A stretch of 64,000 nt of DNA from Chitinibacter sp. FCG-7 (lineage in GTDB: Bacteria > Pseudomonadota > Gammaproteobacteria > Burkholderiales > Chitinibacteraceae). The notes below the pieces were generated by a model. That model ran no database searches, was not told the origin of the DNA, and saw nothing but the letters and a program-made list of their open reading frames with translations. Every line of letters begins with the position of its first letter. Positions within the stretch are counted from its first letter, which is position 1. Location: assembly GCF_040047665.1 (NCBI RefSeq), contig NZ_CP157355.1:3162001-3226000 (forward strand), written 5' to 3'. Position numbers and translations under genes: made by a program. Below are positions 1 through 8,507 of this stretch, piece by piece.

Positions 1-1
1 A

Positions 2-172
2 CAACCTTCCTTACCGCCTGGGCGTTTGCTGCTACAAATCGACAACTGGGTCACGATGAGCGATGGCAGTGAAGCCCAATCAATTGCCAATTTTTGCTCT
101 GACGGTATTGCCTATGTGTTTATCGACTGTACCGCTGCGCCGCACGTATTCTCGATGATGATCAATCGCTAA
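2..172 (+). CDS. C-terminal end of an unidentified protein (cut by window edge)
   Basis: Frame 2 is open from the window edge to a TAA at 170-172 and encodes about 56 residues ending in FSMMINR. The translation has a balanced residue mix (for example LLLQIDNWVTM and IAYVFIDC), as expected of a real folded C-terminus rather than a shadow frame. I do not recognise the family, and no domain motif is visible. The next genes on this strand are two small ORFs. Confidence 0.4.
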   Translation, partial: QPSLPPGRLLLQIDNWVTMSDGSEAQSIANFCSDGIAYVFIDCTAAPHVFSMMINR

Positions 173-240
173 ACATCTGGTGGGGCATTTCGAGAGATAT
201 CTCAAGAGCATCGCAGAGGGTTAGCGCAGCGTAGTTGCCC

Positions 241-453
241 ATGTTGGCTGCATACGCGATTTTTGCCACTACAGCTGCGGGGATGCTCCTCATGATGGAA
301 TTCTTTATTGTGGCCAGCTCTGTTTTGCTTGCCTTATTCATCATTGCATATGCAACTTGGCTATTCATTAGTCGCTCAAAAAAGGGTGAGTCCAAATATC
401 AAAGTTTTAGAGAATGGATAAAAAATATTCTTGAGGCGTTCTGGGGTCTATGA
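241..453 (+). CDS. Possible small membrane protein
   Basis: A 70-residue ORF from ATG 241. The first ~50 residues are very hydrophobic and could form one or two membrane helices (LLALFIIAYATWLFIS). A basic linker RSKKGESK and an amphipathic tail follow. A TTG two codons upstream is also in frame. Its stop overlaps the ATG of the next small ORF (ATGA at 450-453), which would allow coupled translation. No family is recognised and no strong ribosome binding site is visible, so it may not be a gene. Confidence 0.3.
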   Translation: MLAAYAIFATTAAGMLLMMEFFIVASSVLLALFIIAYATWLFISRSKKGESKYQSFREWIKNILEAFWGL

Positions 454-575
454 AACGCGATAAATCAGGCCTCAATAGGCTATCGCTGCTGCCCAGCCAC
501 CACAACCATGCGATTGGCGAATACATCGCTATCGAGCTGGAGATGGATCAGCTGATTGTATTCAAGAAGCAGTGA
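450..575 (+). CDS. Possible small ORF coupled to the upstream one
   Basis: A 41-codon ORF whose ATG overlaps the preceding TGA. It ends at TGA 573-575, exactly where a palindromic repeat element begins. The C-terminal half (IGEYIAIELEMDQLIVFKKQ) looks protein-like. It could be a small gene or the remnant of a larger one. No function is proposed. Confidence 0.2.
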   Translation: MKRDKSGLNRLSLLPSHHNHAIGEYIAIELEMDQLIVFKKQ

Positions 576-625
576 GGGGTATTGCCTTGTAGCTAAATAC
601 CAAATTGTCCTACATGGCAATACCT
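575..625. repeat. GGGTAT-ATACCC palindromic element, copy A
   Basis: Inverted arms AGGGGTATTGCC (575-586) and GGCAATACCT (616-625) enclose about 30 bases. The right arm supplies part of the TAG stop of the leftward SulP gene. It is one of seven similar ~50 bp elements found only in the left 38 kb. Confidence 0.7.
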
Positions 626-2381
626 AGATGGAGTAATCCAGCTCTTGCGGGCTGAGCGTTTGCATGGCGGCGTGGGTGGAGATAAAGGGCGGGTGGATCA
701 GCTGGTCGAGAAAGTCGCCGTGCCGCAGTGTGTCGAGAACCGGGCCTTTGACTTCGGCCAGATGCAGTGTGGTGCCTTGGTCGGCCAGCCCCCGCTGCCA
801 GTCTTTTAGCGCGTTGACTGCGCTGTAGTCGATGCTGTTCACCGCCGACAGAATGAGTAATAGCTGCCGACTTGCCGGGTGCTGACTCAGCTGGGTGTTG
901 ATCTGGGCGATGACGTTGGCGATATTGGCAAAGTACAGATTTTCATCGATCCGCACGGCCAGTACTTCGGGCGTGGTTTCTACCTGATGGCGCAATACAT
1001 TACGGTAATGTTCGCTCTGCGCGACCCGCCCAACAATGGCGATATGCGGTTGCTGGCTGCGCCACAGATACAGTGCAATGGCGATGCCGACGCCCAGCGC
1101 GATGCCGATCATGGGGCCGGTTAGCAGCACGCCGACAAAAGTCATCAGCCACGCTACGCCATCGCGGTAATCAAAATGCCAGGCTTGGCGCAGTTGCGAT
1201 AGTGAGATCATTCGGGCTGTCGCCAGAATAATCGTTGCGGCGAGTAGCGCCTGCGGCAAAAAGGCGAGCAGGGGGAGTAATGCCCACAAAGCCAATATGA
1301 TCCAGACTGCTGACAGCATACCTGCCAGGGGGGTCTGCGCGCCCGCGTTAGTGTTGACGACGGTGCGTGAGAAGCCGCCGCTGACCGGCATGCCGCCAAC
1401 GAGGGCCGAGGCCAGATTGCAATTGCCCAGTGCGAGTAGCTCACGGTTGGCGCTGATGCCGGGATGGCGAGCGGCGGGGCTGGTTTGCTGGCGCTCGGCG
1501 GCCATGCTCTGCGCCACGGTGATGCTCTGTAAAAATCCCGCCAGCCCGATCAAGAGGGCTGGTAGCAAGAGCGATTGCACGCTGGCCAGATCGAGGCGGT
1601 GTAGACCCGTGATGGCCGGGCTGCTCAAATGCGCGGCGGGCAATTGCCCCAGCGTTTTGATCTGGTGCGTGCTGTCCAGTGTGGCGAGCAGGGCTGCAAG
1701 CGCAAGCATTACCAGTAGCGGCAGAATTTTCCCTGCCATTTGCGCGGCTTTGTCGGCCACGCCCAGTTTGCCGAGTAGCTGGCTGGTGGGATTGGCGGCC
1801 AGCCACATCAGCGCTAGACCGATCAGGCCAAAGAGTACCTGGGGTAGAGCGAGTGCCTGCAAGGCGGCAGGCAGGTTGGTGACCAGCGCTGGCAGTGTAT
1901 CGCCGCGCCATACAGTGCCGAGCAGCGCGCCGGTTTGCCCCAATGCAATCAGCAAGGCGGTGCCGGCGCTAAAGCCCTGAATCACCGGCAGTGACAAAAT
2001 CCGCGTGATACCGCCCAGTTTGAATAGGCCAAACAGCGTCAGCATCAGACCGGATAGCAGCGTGAGCGTGGCAGCGAGCAAGAGATATTGCGTGCTGCCC
2101 GGCGCAGCCAGCGGGGCGAGCGCCGCCGCCGTCATGGCTGAAGTGATCGCCATCGGCCCCACTGATTGCGTCATGCTGCTGCCAAAAAAACCATACACCA
2201 GCAAGGGGCCGATGCTGGCATACAGCCCAGCCATCGGTGGCAAGCCCGCCAGTTGCGCATAGGCCAGCCCCTGCGGAATCAACAGCAGCGCAACGATGAT
2301 GCTGGCGCTCAGATCCCCGGCCAGCCAGTCGCGGCGATAGTGCTGCATCCAGTGCGGTAGCAGGCTTAAGCTTTTGGGCAT
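624..2381 (-). CDS. SulP-family anion transporter with STAS domain
   Basis: About 585 residues from ATG 2381; a TTG at 2411 would add ten residues overlapping the upstream gene. An N-terminal cytoplasmic segment is followed by many hydrophobic helices with the SulP signature around PQGLAYAQLAGLPPMAGLYA. A C-terminal STAS domain includes LLILSAVNSIDYSAVNALKD. The family moves sulfate, bicarbonate or other anions across the inner membrane; the substrate cannot be read from sequence. It lies directly downstream of two YeeE/YedE-type genes and a persulfide-type repressor on the same strand, so sulfate or another sulfur anion is the likely cargo (inference). Confidence 0.9.
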   Translation of the reverse strand: MPKSLSLLPHWMQHYRRDWLAGDLSASIIVALLLIPQGLAYAQLAGLPPMAGLYASIGPLLVYGFFGSSMTQSVGPMAITSAMTAAALAPLAAPGSTQYLLLAATLTLLSGLMLTLFGLFKLGGITRILSLPVIQGFSAGTALLIALGQTGALLGTVWRGDTLPALVTNLPAALQALALPQVLFGLIGLALMWLAANPTSQLLGKLGVADKAAQMAGKILPLLVMLALAALLATLDSTHQIKTLGQLPAAHLSSPAITGLHRLDLASVQSLLLPALLIGLAGFLQSITVAQSMAAERQQTSPAARHPGISANRELLALGNCNLASALVGGMPVSGGFSRTVVNTNAGAQTPLAGMLSAVWIILALWALLPLLAFLPQALLAATIILATARMISLSQLRQAWHFDYRDGVAWLMTFVGVLLTGPMIGIALGVGIAIALYLWRSQQPHIAIVGRVAQSEHYRNVLRHQVETTPEVLAVRIDENLYFANIANVIAQINTQLSQHPASRQLLLILSAVNSIDYSAVNALKDWQRGLADQGTTLHLAEVKGPVLDTLRHGDFLDQLIHPPFISTHAAMQTLSPQELDYSI

Positions 2382-2385
2382 GGAT

Positions 2386-2808
2386 TTAGGCTTTTTTGGG
2401 TAGGCGTTCAAAAGTCAGCATGCCCGCCAGCATGGCGGCGGCGAACAATACCCCGTCGGGTGATCCCGTGCCGACCAAGACCAGTGCGGGCCCGGGGCAG
2501 ATACCCCCAATACCCCAGCCAATACCAAAGAGGGCGCTACCAATAATCAGTCGTTGATCAATCACCGTGCTGGTCGGCAGCTTCATGTCCTCGTGCGTCA
2601 GCAGTGTTTTGGGCGTGCGCTTGGCCAGGGTGAAAAAGACGATGCCAACGCCAATCCCGCCGCCCATCACAAAGGCCAGACTCGGGTCCCACAGCCCGGC
2701 CAGATCAAGAAAACCTTGCACCTTGGCCGGATTGGCCATGCCTGCGAGTAGTAAACCCAGCCCGAACAACAGGCCGGTTGCAAAACCCAGAATATTCATT
2801 TTCATCAT
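2386..2808 (-). CDS. YeeE/YedE-family membrane protein (second half-unit)
   Basis: 140 residues from ATG 2808, chosen because GAAGGA lies just upstream. Hydrophobic helices carry GLLFGLGLLLAGMANPAKV and the family motif GIGWGIGGICPGPALV with its conserved cysteine. YeeE/YedE proteins are linked to import of thiosulfate or related sulfur species. Here the family is split into two adjacent half-size genes, the usual form beside BigR/Blh systems. It forms an operon with the gene at 2823-3278. Confidence 0.85.
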   Translation of the reverse strand: MMKMNILGFATGLLFGLGLLLAGMANPAKVQGFLDLAGLWDPSLAFVMGGGIGVGIVFFTLAKRTPKTLLTHEDMKLPTSTVIDQRLIIGSALFGIGWGIGGICPGPALVLVGTGSPDGVLFAAAMLAGMLTFERLPKKA

Positions 2809-2822
2809 GATGTCCTTCGCGC

Positions 2823-3278
2823 TTAAAGCACGTGCTTGATGAGATAGACCGTAATAAACCCGGCCGCCATAAACGAGATCACGGCAGCGAGTGAACGCAG
2901 CGACAGGCGAGACAAGCCACAAATGCCATGCCCGCTGGTACAGCCATTGGCGTAACGCGTGCCGATTCCGACCAGCAGACCCGCCACAATCAGCCCGACA
3001 GGCGAGGTGACCATGCCCAGCGCAGGCAGTGGCGCAAACAAGCTCCAGACTGCAGGTGCGAGCAGCAGCCCCAGGACGAACAGGATGCGCCAGTTTTTAT
3101 CGCCTTTGGGGTCATTGAACAGGGCTCCAGTGGAAAACAGGCCGCCAATAATCCCGGCAATGCCAGCAATCCGGCCTGCGAGCAAAACCAGCAGGCCAGC
3201 AGAAAGGCCGATCACCGCGCCACCGAGCAATCCGGCCAGCGGCGTAAAGTTGGCTACATCAATTTGAATGAATGGCAT
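2823..3278 (-). CDS. YeeE/YedE-family membrane protein (first half-unit)
   Basis: 151 residues from ATG 3278, preceded by a GGAGACGAG-type binding site. Four or more hydrophobic segments are visible, with the signature GIGTRYANGCTSGHGICG holding two conserved cysteines. It should pair with the neighbouring half-unit to form one sulfur-compound channel (family knowledge). Its start overlaps the end of the bigR-like gene by 20 bp, so translation is probably coupled and under that repressor. Confidence 0.88.
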   Translation of the reverse strand: MPFIQIDVANFTPLAGLLGGAVIGLSAGLLVLLAGRIAGIAGIIGGLFSTGALFNDPKGDKNWRILFVLGLLLAPAVWSLFAPLPALGMVTSPVGLIVAGLLVGIGTRYANGCTSGHGICGLSRLSLRSLAAVISFMAAGFITVYLIKHVL

Positions 3279-3633
3279 GGCTCGTCTCCTTGCTGTTTGA
3301 CGTGGTGTCGATGGGCTCAGCCGGGCAATAGAGCCTATAAAGCAGCGACAGCACCTGCCGCACTTCATCGCTGGCGAGCGAGTAATAAATCCGTTTGCCA
3401 TCGCGCCGGGTATTGACCAGCCCGGCGTTGCGCAGCACGCCCAGTTGCTGCGATAGCGTGGGCTGACGGATGTCGAGTAGCGTTTCAAAGTCGGAGACAC
3501 ATTTCTCACCATCGACCATCTGGCACAGCAGCAGCAGGCGGTCTTCATTGGCCAGATTTTTGAGTAACTGCGTTGCCTCGCCAGCGGCTGCACGCATGGC
3601 CTGCATAACAGGGGTGGTGGATTGATCGATCAT
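3259..3633 (-). CDS. bigR: ArsR/SmtB-family repressor, BigR/SqrR type
   Basis: 124 residues from ATG 3633; an upstream ATG at 3666 is also in frame. The winged helix-turn-helix includes DIRQPTLSQQLGVLRNAGLV and the wing RRDGKRIYYSL. Cysteines at 37 and 103 match the pair that BigR/SqrR proteins use to sense persulfide by forming a tetrasulfide link. Divergent orientation to a Blh-like hydrolase and co-direction with the YeeE-type genes support control of sulfide/persulfide detoxification. It probably binds the AT-rich palindromic region between the two transcripts. Confidence 0.85.
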   Translation of the reverse strand: MIDQSTTPVMQAMRAAAGEATQLLKNLANEDRLLLLCQMVDGEKCVSDFETLLDIRQPTLSQQLGVLRNAGLVNTRRDGKRIYYSLASDEVRQVLSLLYRLYCPAEPIDTTSNSKETSHAIHSN

Positions 3634-3659
3634 TACAAGCACTCGGCTATCAACTAATG

Positions 3660-3688
3660 TTGACATATTATATAAATAAATATATTGT
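3660..3688 (+). promoter_or_regulatory. Promoter with AT-rich operator for the Blh-like gene
   Basis: TTGACA (3660-3665) and TATTGT (3683-3688) are 17 bp apart, upstream of the hydrolase gene. The spacer is an A/T-only imperfect palindrome (ATATTATATAAATAAATATA). BigR proteins are known to bind AT-rich palindromes that overlap such promoters, so this is the likely operator. Confidence 0.65.
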
Positions 3689-3727
3689 AAAGTAAAGCAA
3701 TTAATACAGACCATTACGGAGCCTGCC

Positions 3728-4612
3728 ATGATGCCCATCCACGATTCAGTCAAGCCGCAGGTCGAGGCATTTTTTGACCTGGCGACATTTACCATCAGCT
3801 ATCTGGTGTATGACGAGGCCGGTGGCCACGCGGCCATTATCGATCCCGTACTTGATTACGACCCGAAAGCGGCGCGCACCAGCACCGACAGTGCCGAAAA
3901 AATCGTCGCGCGGGTGCGCGAGCTGGGGGTGCAGATCGACTGGATTCTGGAAACGCACGCGCATGCCGATCATTTATCGGCAGCGGCCTGGCTTAAAGAC
4001 ACTGTAGGCGGGCAGATCGGTATCGGGCATGGCATTGACCGAGTGCAGAAAATTTTCAAGCCGATTTTTGGTATGGAAGAAGCGTTTCAAACCGATGGCC
4101 GCCAGTTTGATCATTTGTTTGCTGATAATGAAGAGTGGGGTATTGGCCGCTTGAGCTCAAAGGTATTGGCTGTGCCAGGGCATACCCCTGCTGATGTCGC
4201 CTATCTGATTGGTGATGCATTATTTTTGGGTGACACCTTGTTCATGCCTGATGTGGGCACAGCGCGCTGTGATTTTCCCGGTGGCAGTGCGGCTAATTTA
4301 TATGACTCAGTGCAGCGGCTGTATCAGCTGCCCGATGAAACCCGCGCCTTTGCCTGCCATGACTATCCGCCACCTGAGCGGCCTGCCGCCGTGTGGGAGG
4401 CGACACTGGGCGAGCACAAACAGCACAATATTCACCTCAATAGCCGCGTAACAAAGGCAGAATTCATTAAAATGCGCGAAGCGCGTGACGCCACGCTGAC
4501 CATGCCTGTTTTGATCATGCCGTCCATCCAGATCAATGTGCGGGCGGGGCATCTGCCTCCGGCTGAGGCGGATGGGCGCCAGTATCTGAAACTGCCTTTG
4601 AATACTTTGTAA
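3728..4612 (+). CDS. blh: Metallo-beta-lactamase-fold persulfide dioxygenase-like hydrolase (Blh/ETHE1-like)
   Basis: 294 residues; ATGs at 3728 and 3731 are both possible. The MBL metal motif THAHADHLS gives H77, H79, D81 and H82. Later metal-site segments are PGHTPADV, FLGDTLFMPDVGTARCDFPG and ACHDYPP. The DVGTARCDFPGG region is typical of ETHE1/Blh persulfide dioxygenases, which oxidise glutathione persulfide to sulfite in the cytoplasm. It is transcribed divergently from the BigR-type repressor, the classic arrangement. The C-terminus (MPSIQINVRAGHLPPAE) is also typical. Confidence 0.88.
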   Translation: MMPIHDSVKPQVEAFFDLATFTISYLVYDEAGGHAAIIDPVLDYDPKAARTSTDSAEKIVARVRELGVQIDWILETHAHADHLSAAAWLKDTVGGQIGIGHGIDRVQKIFKPIFGMEEAFQTDGRQFDHLFADNEEWGIGRLSSKVLAVPGHTPADVAYLIGDALFLGDTLFMPDVGTARCDFPGGSAANLYDSVQRLYQLPDETRAFACHDYPPPERPAAVWEATLGEHKQHNIHLNSRVTKAEFIKMREARDATLTMPVLIMPSIQINVRAGHLPPAEADGRQYLKLPLNTL

Positions 4613-4615
4613 GTG

Positions 4616-4700
4616 ATAAGCAAAAGCTTGCATGCAAGACGGCGAAGCCGAAGATAGTACACATGTACAGCGAGGCGAGCCAACGATGCGAGCAAGTTTT
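4616..4700. repeat. Dispersed imperfect palindrome, family 2, copy 1
   Basis: Lies between blh and trxC. The core resembles the copy at about 16,300 on the same strand and the copy at about 8,510 in reverse: GAAGCCGAAGATAGTACA, GTACAGCGAGGCGAG, then ACGATGCGAGCAAG. The outer arms (AAGCTTGCATGC and GATGCGAGCAAGTTTTT) are loosely complementary. Confidence 0.55.
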
Positions 4701-4725
4701 TGTTGATTTTGATAAGGATAAAAAA

Positions 4726-5169
4726 ATGACTATGCAGGACACGAATGTGCAAATTGGATGCCCTCATTGCCACGCGGTAAACCGTCTGGAAGCGGCGCGT
4801 CTGAACGAAGCGCCCAACTGCGGCGCCTGTAAAGCGCCTTTGCTGGCGGGCGCGCCGATTGCGGCCACCAAGGAATCACTACCGCTGATTTTGAAACACA
4901 GCAAATTGCCGGTGGTGATTGATTTTTGGGCCCCGTGGTGCGGGCCGTGCCAGCAGTTTGGCCCGACTTTTGCGGCAGCGGCCAAGGATATGGCAGGCAA
5001 AATGCTGTTTATTAAAGTCGATACCGAGGCGCAGCCGGAGCTGGGTAATCAATTCCGCGTACGCAGTATTCCAACGCTGCTGGTGGTGGAGGGTAATGCC
5101 GAGCTGGAGAGGGTGTCTGGTGCCTTGTCGCCAGGGCAATTCAAAGCCTGGTTAATGCAGTTTTTATAA
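4726..5169 (+). CDS. trxC: Thioredoxin 2 (TrxC) with N-terminal zinc finger
   Basis: 147 residues from ATG 4726, which has AAGGAT about eight bases upstream; the longer in-frame N-terminus from 4663 runs through a repeat and is unlikely. The N-terminal zinc site is C12-P-H-C15 and C32-G-A-C35. The thioredoxin fold follows with active site W71-C-G-P-C75 and cis-proline segment SIPTLLV. TrxC is a cytoplasmic disulfide reductase active under oxidative stress. Its place after the sulfur unit suggests a role in thiol or persulfide balance (inference). Confidence 0.93.
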   Translation: MTMQDTNVQIGCPHCHAVNRLEAARLNEAPNCGACKAPLLAGAPIAATKESLPLILKHSKLPVVIDFWAPWCGPCQQFGPTFAAAAKDMAGKMLFIKVDTEAQPELGNQFRVRSIPTLLVVEGNAELERVSGALSPGQFKAWLMQFL

Positions 5170-5210
5170 GCAGTGTCTGTCAAGCGGCTAGCTGCCGCAG
5201 GAGGTGTGTG

Positions 5211-5402
5211 ATGAACAATGTAGGTGGTTTGGATCGCATGGCCAGAATTGCCATCGGGCTGGCATTGATTGTGCTGGCTGCTGTTGGCGTGATCGGCGTC
5301 TGGGGTTTTATTGGCCTTGTACCACTGGCAACTGGGCTCCTGCGCTCTTGTCCTTTGTATAAGGTTTTCGGCTTTAGCACTTGTCCGATTAGCAAGGAAT
5401 AA
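5211..5402 (+). CDS. DUF2892-type small inner-membrane protein
   Basis: 63 residues from ATG 5211, with a strong site (GGAGGTG) upstream. The N-terminal signature NNVGGLDRMARIAIGLALI is followed by two hydrophobic helices and a C-terminal LLRSCPLYKVFGFSTCP with two cysteines. This matches the DUF2892 (YgaP membrane-part-like) family, often found with rhodanese and persulfide genes. Function is unproven; a link to the sulfur genes upstream is inferred from context. Confidence 0.8.
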   Translation: MNNVGGLDRMARIAIGLALIVLAAVGVIGVWGFIGLVPLATGLLRSCPLYKVFGFSTCPISKE

Positions 5403-5440
5403 ACGGCTGCGGGTGTTGAGCAAAAGCCGAATACACAATA

Positions 5441-5468
5441 AAAAAACCTGACATCGTCAGGTTTTTTT
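5441..5468. terminator. Bidirectional rho-independent terminator
   Basis: CCTGAC and GTCAGG arms with a 3-base loop are flanked by A6 on the left and T7 on the right. It lies between convergent genes and can serve both strands. Confidence 0.9.
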
Positions 5469-5487
5469 ATTGTCGGCAGCTTCAAGA

Positions 5488-6552
5488 TCAGCCTGCGCGG
5501 TAATTATTTTGCCGCGTTTCCTCAATCCAGCGGCGAATGCGCTGCACGTCGCCGATTCGCGTTTGTTTACCCGCCGAATCCATCAAAATCATCACCACTG
5601 GCATGCTGTTGATCGTGGCTTGCATCACGATGCAGCGGCCTGCTTCATTGATAAAGCCGGTTTTCGATACGCCAATACTCCAGTCCGGGTCTTTGACCAG
5701 CGGATTGGTGTTGCGATAGGTCATCAGATTATTGGTCAGATTGGAAATAAAAGTGTATTCGCTGGACGTCGAGAATTGGTGGATTTCCGGGTAGCGCTGT
5801 GCGGCTTTGACCATTAGCGACAAATCGCGTGGCGTAGCGACGTTTTGCGGGTTCAACCCGGTTGAATCGTAAAAACGTGCATGCGTCATGCCCAGTTGCT
5901 GGGCTTTTTCATTCATTTTGCGGATGAAATGCGCTCGGCCACCCGGGAAAGCATGGCCTAATGCCGAGGCTGCCCGGTTTTCCGACGACATCAAGGCCAG
6001 TAGCAACATCTCACCTCGCGTCAGCGTGGTGCCGACGGCTAGGCGTGATCCGGTGTTTTTCAATGTATCAACGTCATCGTGGGTGACGCTGATCAGCTCG
6101 TTCAGTGGCAGTCTGGCATCCAGCACCACCATGGCGGTCATCAGCTTGGTGATCGAGGCAATCGGCACCACATTGTCCGCATTGCGCTCGTACATGACCT
6201 CGCCCGTTTGCTGGTTGAGTACCACCACGCCAGCCGATTGCACGCCCGGGCTGTAAAAATTGATTGGGCTGGCATTAACGCGCGAGATCTGCACATCGCT
6301 ACGCGCACCGGCTATGGCGCGCTGCTTGATGTTAATCGTGCGTGTTGATTGTCTGGCGATTCGGGTAGTTTGCTTTTTGGCTTTGCTGTACTTTTGCGGC
6401 GATTTTTTTTGCGCAATGGCCGATTTTTTTGTGCTGGATTTTTTGGCTGAAGTGCCTGTTTTTTCTGCAGTATTTTTAGCTGCAAGAGCTGGGGTTGCCG
6501 CTAAAAATGCGCAGGTAATCAGGGCGCATAGTGGGCGAAATAACTTAGGCAT
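5488..6552 (-). CDS. pbpG: D-alanyl-D-alanine endopeptidase (PBP7/PbpG-like)
   Basis: 354 residues. An N-terminal signal peptide (ALITCAFLAATPALA) precedes a lysine-rich linker of about 60 residues. The serine peptidase S11 motifs are all present: S133-I-T-K136, SEN in LMSSENRAAS, and KTG in GVSKTGFINEAGRC. Such enzymes cut D-Ala-meso-DAP cross-links of peptidoglycan in the periplasm. The basic low-complexity linker before the catalytic domain is longer than in E. coli PbpG and may contact the cell wall (inference). It is transcribed away from phaC. Confidence 0.88.
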   Translation of the reverse strand: MPKLFRPLCALITCAFLAATPALAAKNTAEKTGTSAKKSSTKKSAIAQKKSPQKYSKAKKQTTRIARQSTRTINIKQRAIAGARSDVQISRVNASPINFYSPGVQSAGVVVLNQQTGEVMYERNADNVVPIASITKLMTAMVVLDARLPLNELISVTHDDVDTLKNTGSRLAVGTTLTRGEMLLLALMSSENRAASALGHAFPGGRAHFIRKMNEKAQQLGMTHARFYDSTGLNPQNVATPRDLSLMVKAAQRYPEIHQFSTSSEYTFISNLTNNLMTYRNTNPLVKDPDWSIGVSKTGFINEAGRCIVMQATINSMPVVMILMDSAGKQTRIGDVQRIRRWIEETRQNNYRAG

Positions 6553-6727
6553 AAAAGACCCCTTAATAAGACACTATCTGTTGCTATGTTAGTTAATGCT
6601 GATTTTACGCAAAGAGTGTGAAAAAGTCATTGTTAATCAACAAGTAGTGGTTTTTAGCTAATAAATGACATTAGAATGTGATTGGCTTGCAGTGCGTGTT
6701 AGGATATTTTTTTATTGCACTGCAACA

Positions 6728-6760
6728 ATTGTGTTGTCACAATGCTAGGGAAAACCCTAG
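6728..6760 (+). promoter_or_regulatory. Two adjacent palindromes upstream of phaC
   Basis: ATTGTG-TTGT-CACAAT (6728-6743) is followed directly by CTAGGG-AAAA-CCCTAG (6745-6760), ending 16 bases before the phaC start codon. The two symmetric sites side by side look like operators or a 5' UTR structure. No matching regulator gene is in the window. Confidence 0.5.
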
Positions 6761-6776
6761 TCTTACGGAGCCTAAC

Positions 6777-8495
6777 GTGCTGAACCATCCCGCCATGCAA
6801 GCTTTTTTCGAGCAATTAACCCAGACTAACCGTCAATGGACAGAGCAATGGGCCAAAGCATTTCCTGTGGCTGAACCTAGCCAGCATCTGACCGTAATGC
6901 ATGAAATGCTGCACAAATTGCAACAATCGCAGCCTAGCTTGCTCGGTGCGCAAACCGCTTTTTATCAGCAGCAAATGGATTTGTGGCTGGGGCTGATTGG
7001 GGCCAAGCCGGGTGTCAAAGTGGTTGAAGCTGAAAAAAGCGATCGCCGTTTTAATGCGCCGGAATGGGATACGCCGATTTTTGACTATATCCGCCAGAAT
7101 TACCTGCTGACGTCCAAATGGCTGCTCGATCAAATCAATTCACCACAGTATGACGATGCGACGCGCGAAAAAATGTCGTTCTTTACCCGCCAGTATATCG
7201 ACGCAATGAGCCCGAGCAATTTTGCTTTCACCAATCCCGAGGTGATGAAACTCGCGCTGGAAACCAAGGGTGAAAGTCTGCAGGAAGGGATGAAGCAATT
7301 GCTCGCCGACATGCAAAAAGGCTCGATCACCATGACTGATGAAAGTCAGTTTGAAGTGGGCAAAAATCTGGCCGTGACGCCGGGCGAGGTGATTTTCGAG
7401 AATGATTTATTCCAGCTGATCCAGTACACCCCAAGTACCCCCGAGGTGTATAGCCGCCCACTGCTAGTAGTTCCGCCGTGTGTGAACAAATACTACATTA
7501 TGGATTTGCAGCCAGCCAATTCGATGATGAGCTATATCGTGAGCCAGGGCTTTACCACTTTCCTGGTTTCATGGAAATCAATCGAGCCACATCAAGGCAA
7601 TTTGCAGTGGGACGATTACATCGAAAGCGGCGTGATCAAGGCTGCCGAAGTGGTGCGTGAAATCAGCAAAGCTGAAAAAATCAATGTTCTGTCGTTCTGC
7701 ATTGGTGGCGAGCTGGTGTCTACCGCGATGCCGGTCATGAAGGCGCGTGGTCTGGATTGGTTTGAGTCGGTCACGCTGATGACCGTGATGCTCGATCACA
7801 CCGACCCGGGCGAAATCAAGCACTTTATCGACTGGAATATTGTTCGTCAGCGCGAAGCACAGAAAGAAGGCGTGATCGGCGGCAAGGAGCTGGCGCGTAC
7901 CTTCTCGGCACTACGCTCAAATGATCTGATCTGGAATTATGTCGTTAATAATTACCTGAAAGGCAAAAACCCGGCACCTTTTGATTTGCTGTACTGGAAC
8001 AGCGATTCAGCTAATCTGGCTTTGCCGATGCATACCTTCTTCCTGAAGAATATGTATCTGGAAAACAATCTGCTTAAACCCAATTCATTCAGCCTATGCG
8101 GCACGCCGATTGATCTGACGACGATTAATGTGCCGACTTACATTTTTGCCGCGCGTGAAGACCATATCGTGCCTTGGCAGTCGGCTTTTGCCACGACCAA
8201 AATTTTCAAAGGCCCAATCCGTTTTGTACTCGGCGCATCAGGCCATATTGCTGGCGCGATCAATCCGGTTTCGACCAATAAGCGCAATTACTGGGTTAAT
8301 GACAATGTCGCACTCAATTCTGAGGACTGGTTTAACAGTGCCGAATCTCGTCCTGGCAGCTGGTGGCAGGATTGGTCGGCCTGGTTGGCCCCGCATTCAG
8401 GCAGCCAAGTCGCCGCGCCGAAAAAAGCAGGCAATACCAAATACAAAATGATCGAGCCAGCGCCTGGTCGTTATGTTAAAGCCAAAGTCGTTTGA
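6777..8495 (+). CDS. phaC: Class I poly(3-hydroxyalkanoate) synthase
   Basis: 572 residues from GTG 6777, chosen because GGAG sits six bases upstream and the N-terminus then matches class I synthases; the frame stays open to 6678. The alpha/beta-hydrolase core has the lipase-like box SFCIGG with catalytic C308, the conserved aspartate in AREDHIVPW and the histidine in GASGHIAGAINP. It polymerises 3-hydroxyacyl-CoA into PHA on granule surfaces. phaA follows after 190 bp with a terminator between, so the two may be transcribed separately. phaB is not next to them here. Confidence 0.96.
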   Translation: MLNHPAMQAFFEQLTQTNRQWTEQWAKAFPVAEPSQHLTVMHEMLHKLQQSQPSLLGAQTAFYQQQMDLWLGLIGAKPGVKVVEAEKSDRRFNAPEWDTPIFDYIRQNYLLTSKWLLDQINSPQYDDATREKMSFFTRQYIDAMSPSNFAFTNPEVMKLALETKGESLQEGMKQLLADMQKGSITMTDESQFEVGKNLAVTPGEVIFENDLFQLIQYTPSTPEVYSRPLLVVPPCVNKYYIMDLQPANSMMSYIVSQGFTTFLVSWKSIEPHQGNLQWDDYIESGVIKAAEVVREISKAEKINVLSFCIGGELVSTAMPVMKARGLDWFESVTLMTVMLDHTDPGEIKHFIDWNIVRQREAQKEGVIGGKELARTFSALRSNDLIWNYVVNNYLKGKNPAPFDLLYWNSDSANLALPMHTFFLKNMYLENNLLKPNSFSLCGTPIDLTTINVPTYIFAAREDHIVPWQSAFATTKIFKGPIRFVLGASGHIAGAINPVSTNKRNYWVNDNVALNSEDWFNSAESRPGSWWQDWSAWLAPHSGSQVAAPKKAGNTKYKMIEPAPGRYVKAKVV

Positions 8496-8507
8496 TTTTT
8501 AAATGGT

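Noticed and set aside
1297..1980. Long forward ORF opposite the SulP gene, and similar long antisense ORFs elsewhere
   Set aside because: They lie opposite well-supported genes, lack binding sites and have the skewed residue use of GC-rich shadow frames.
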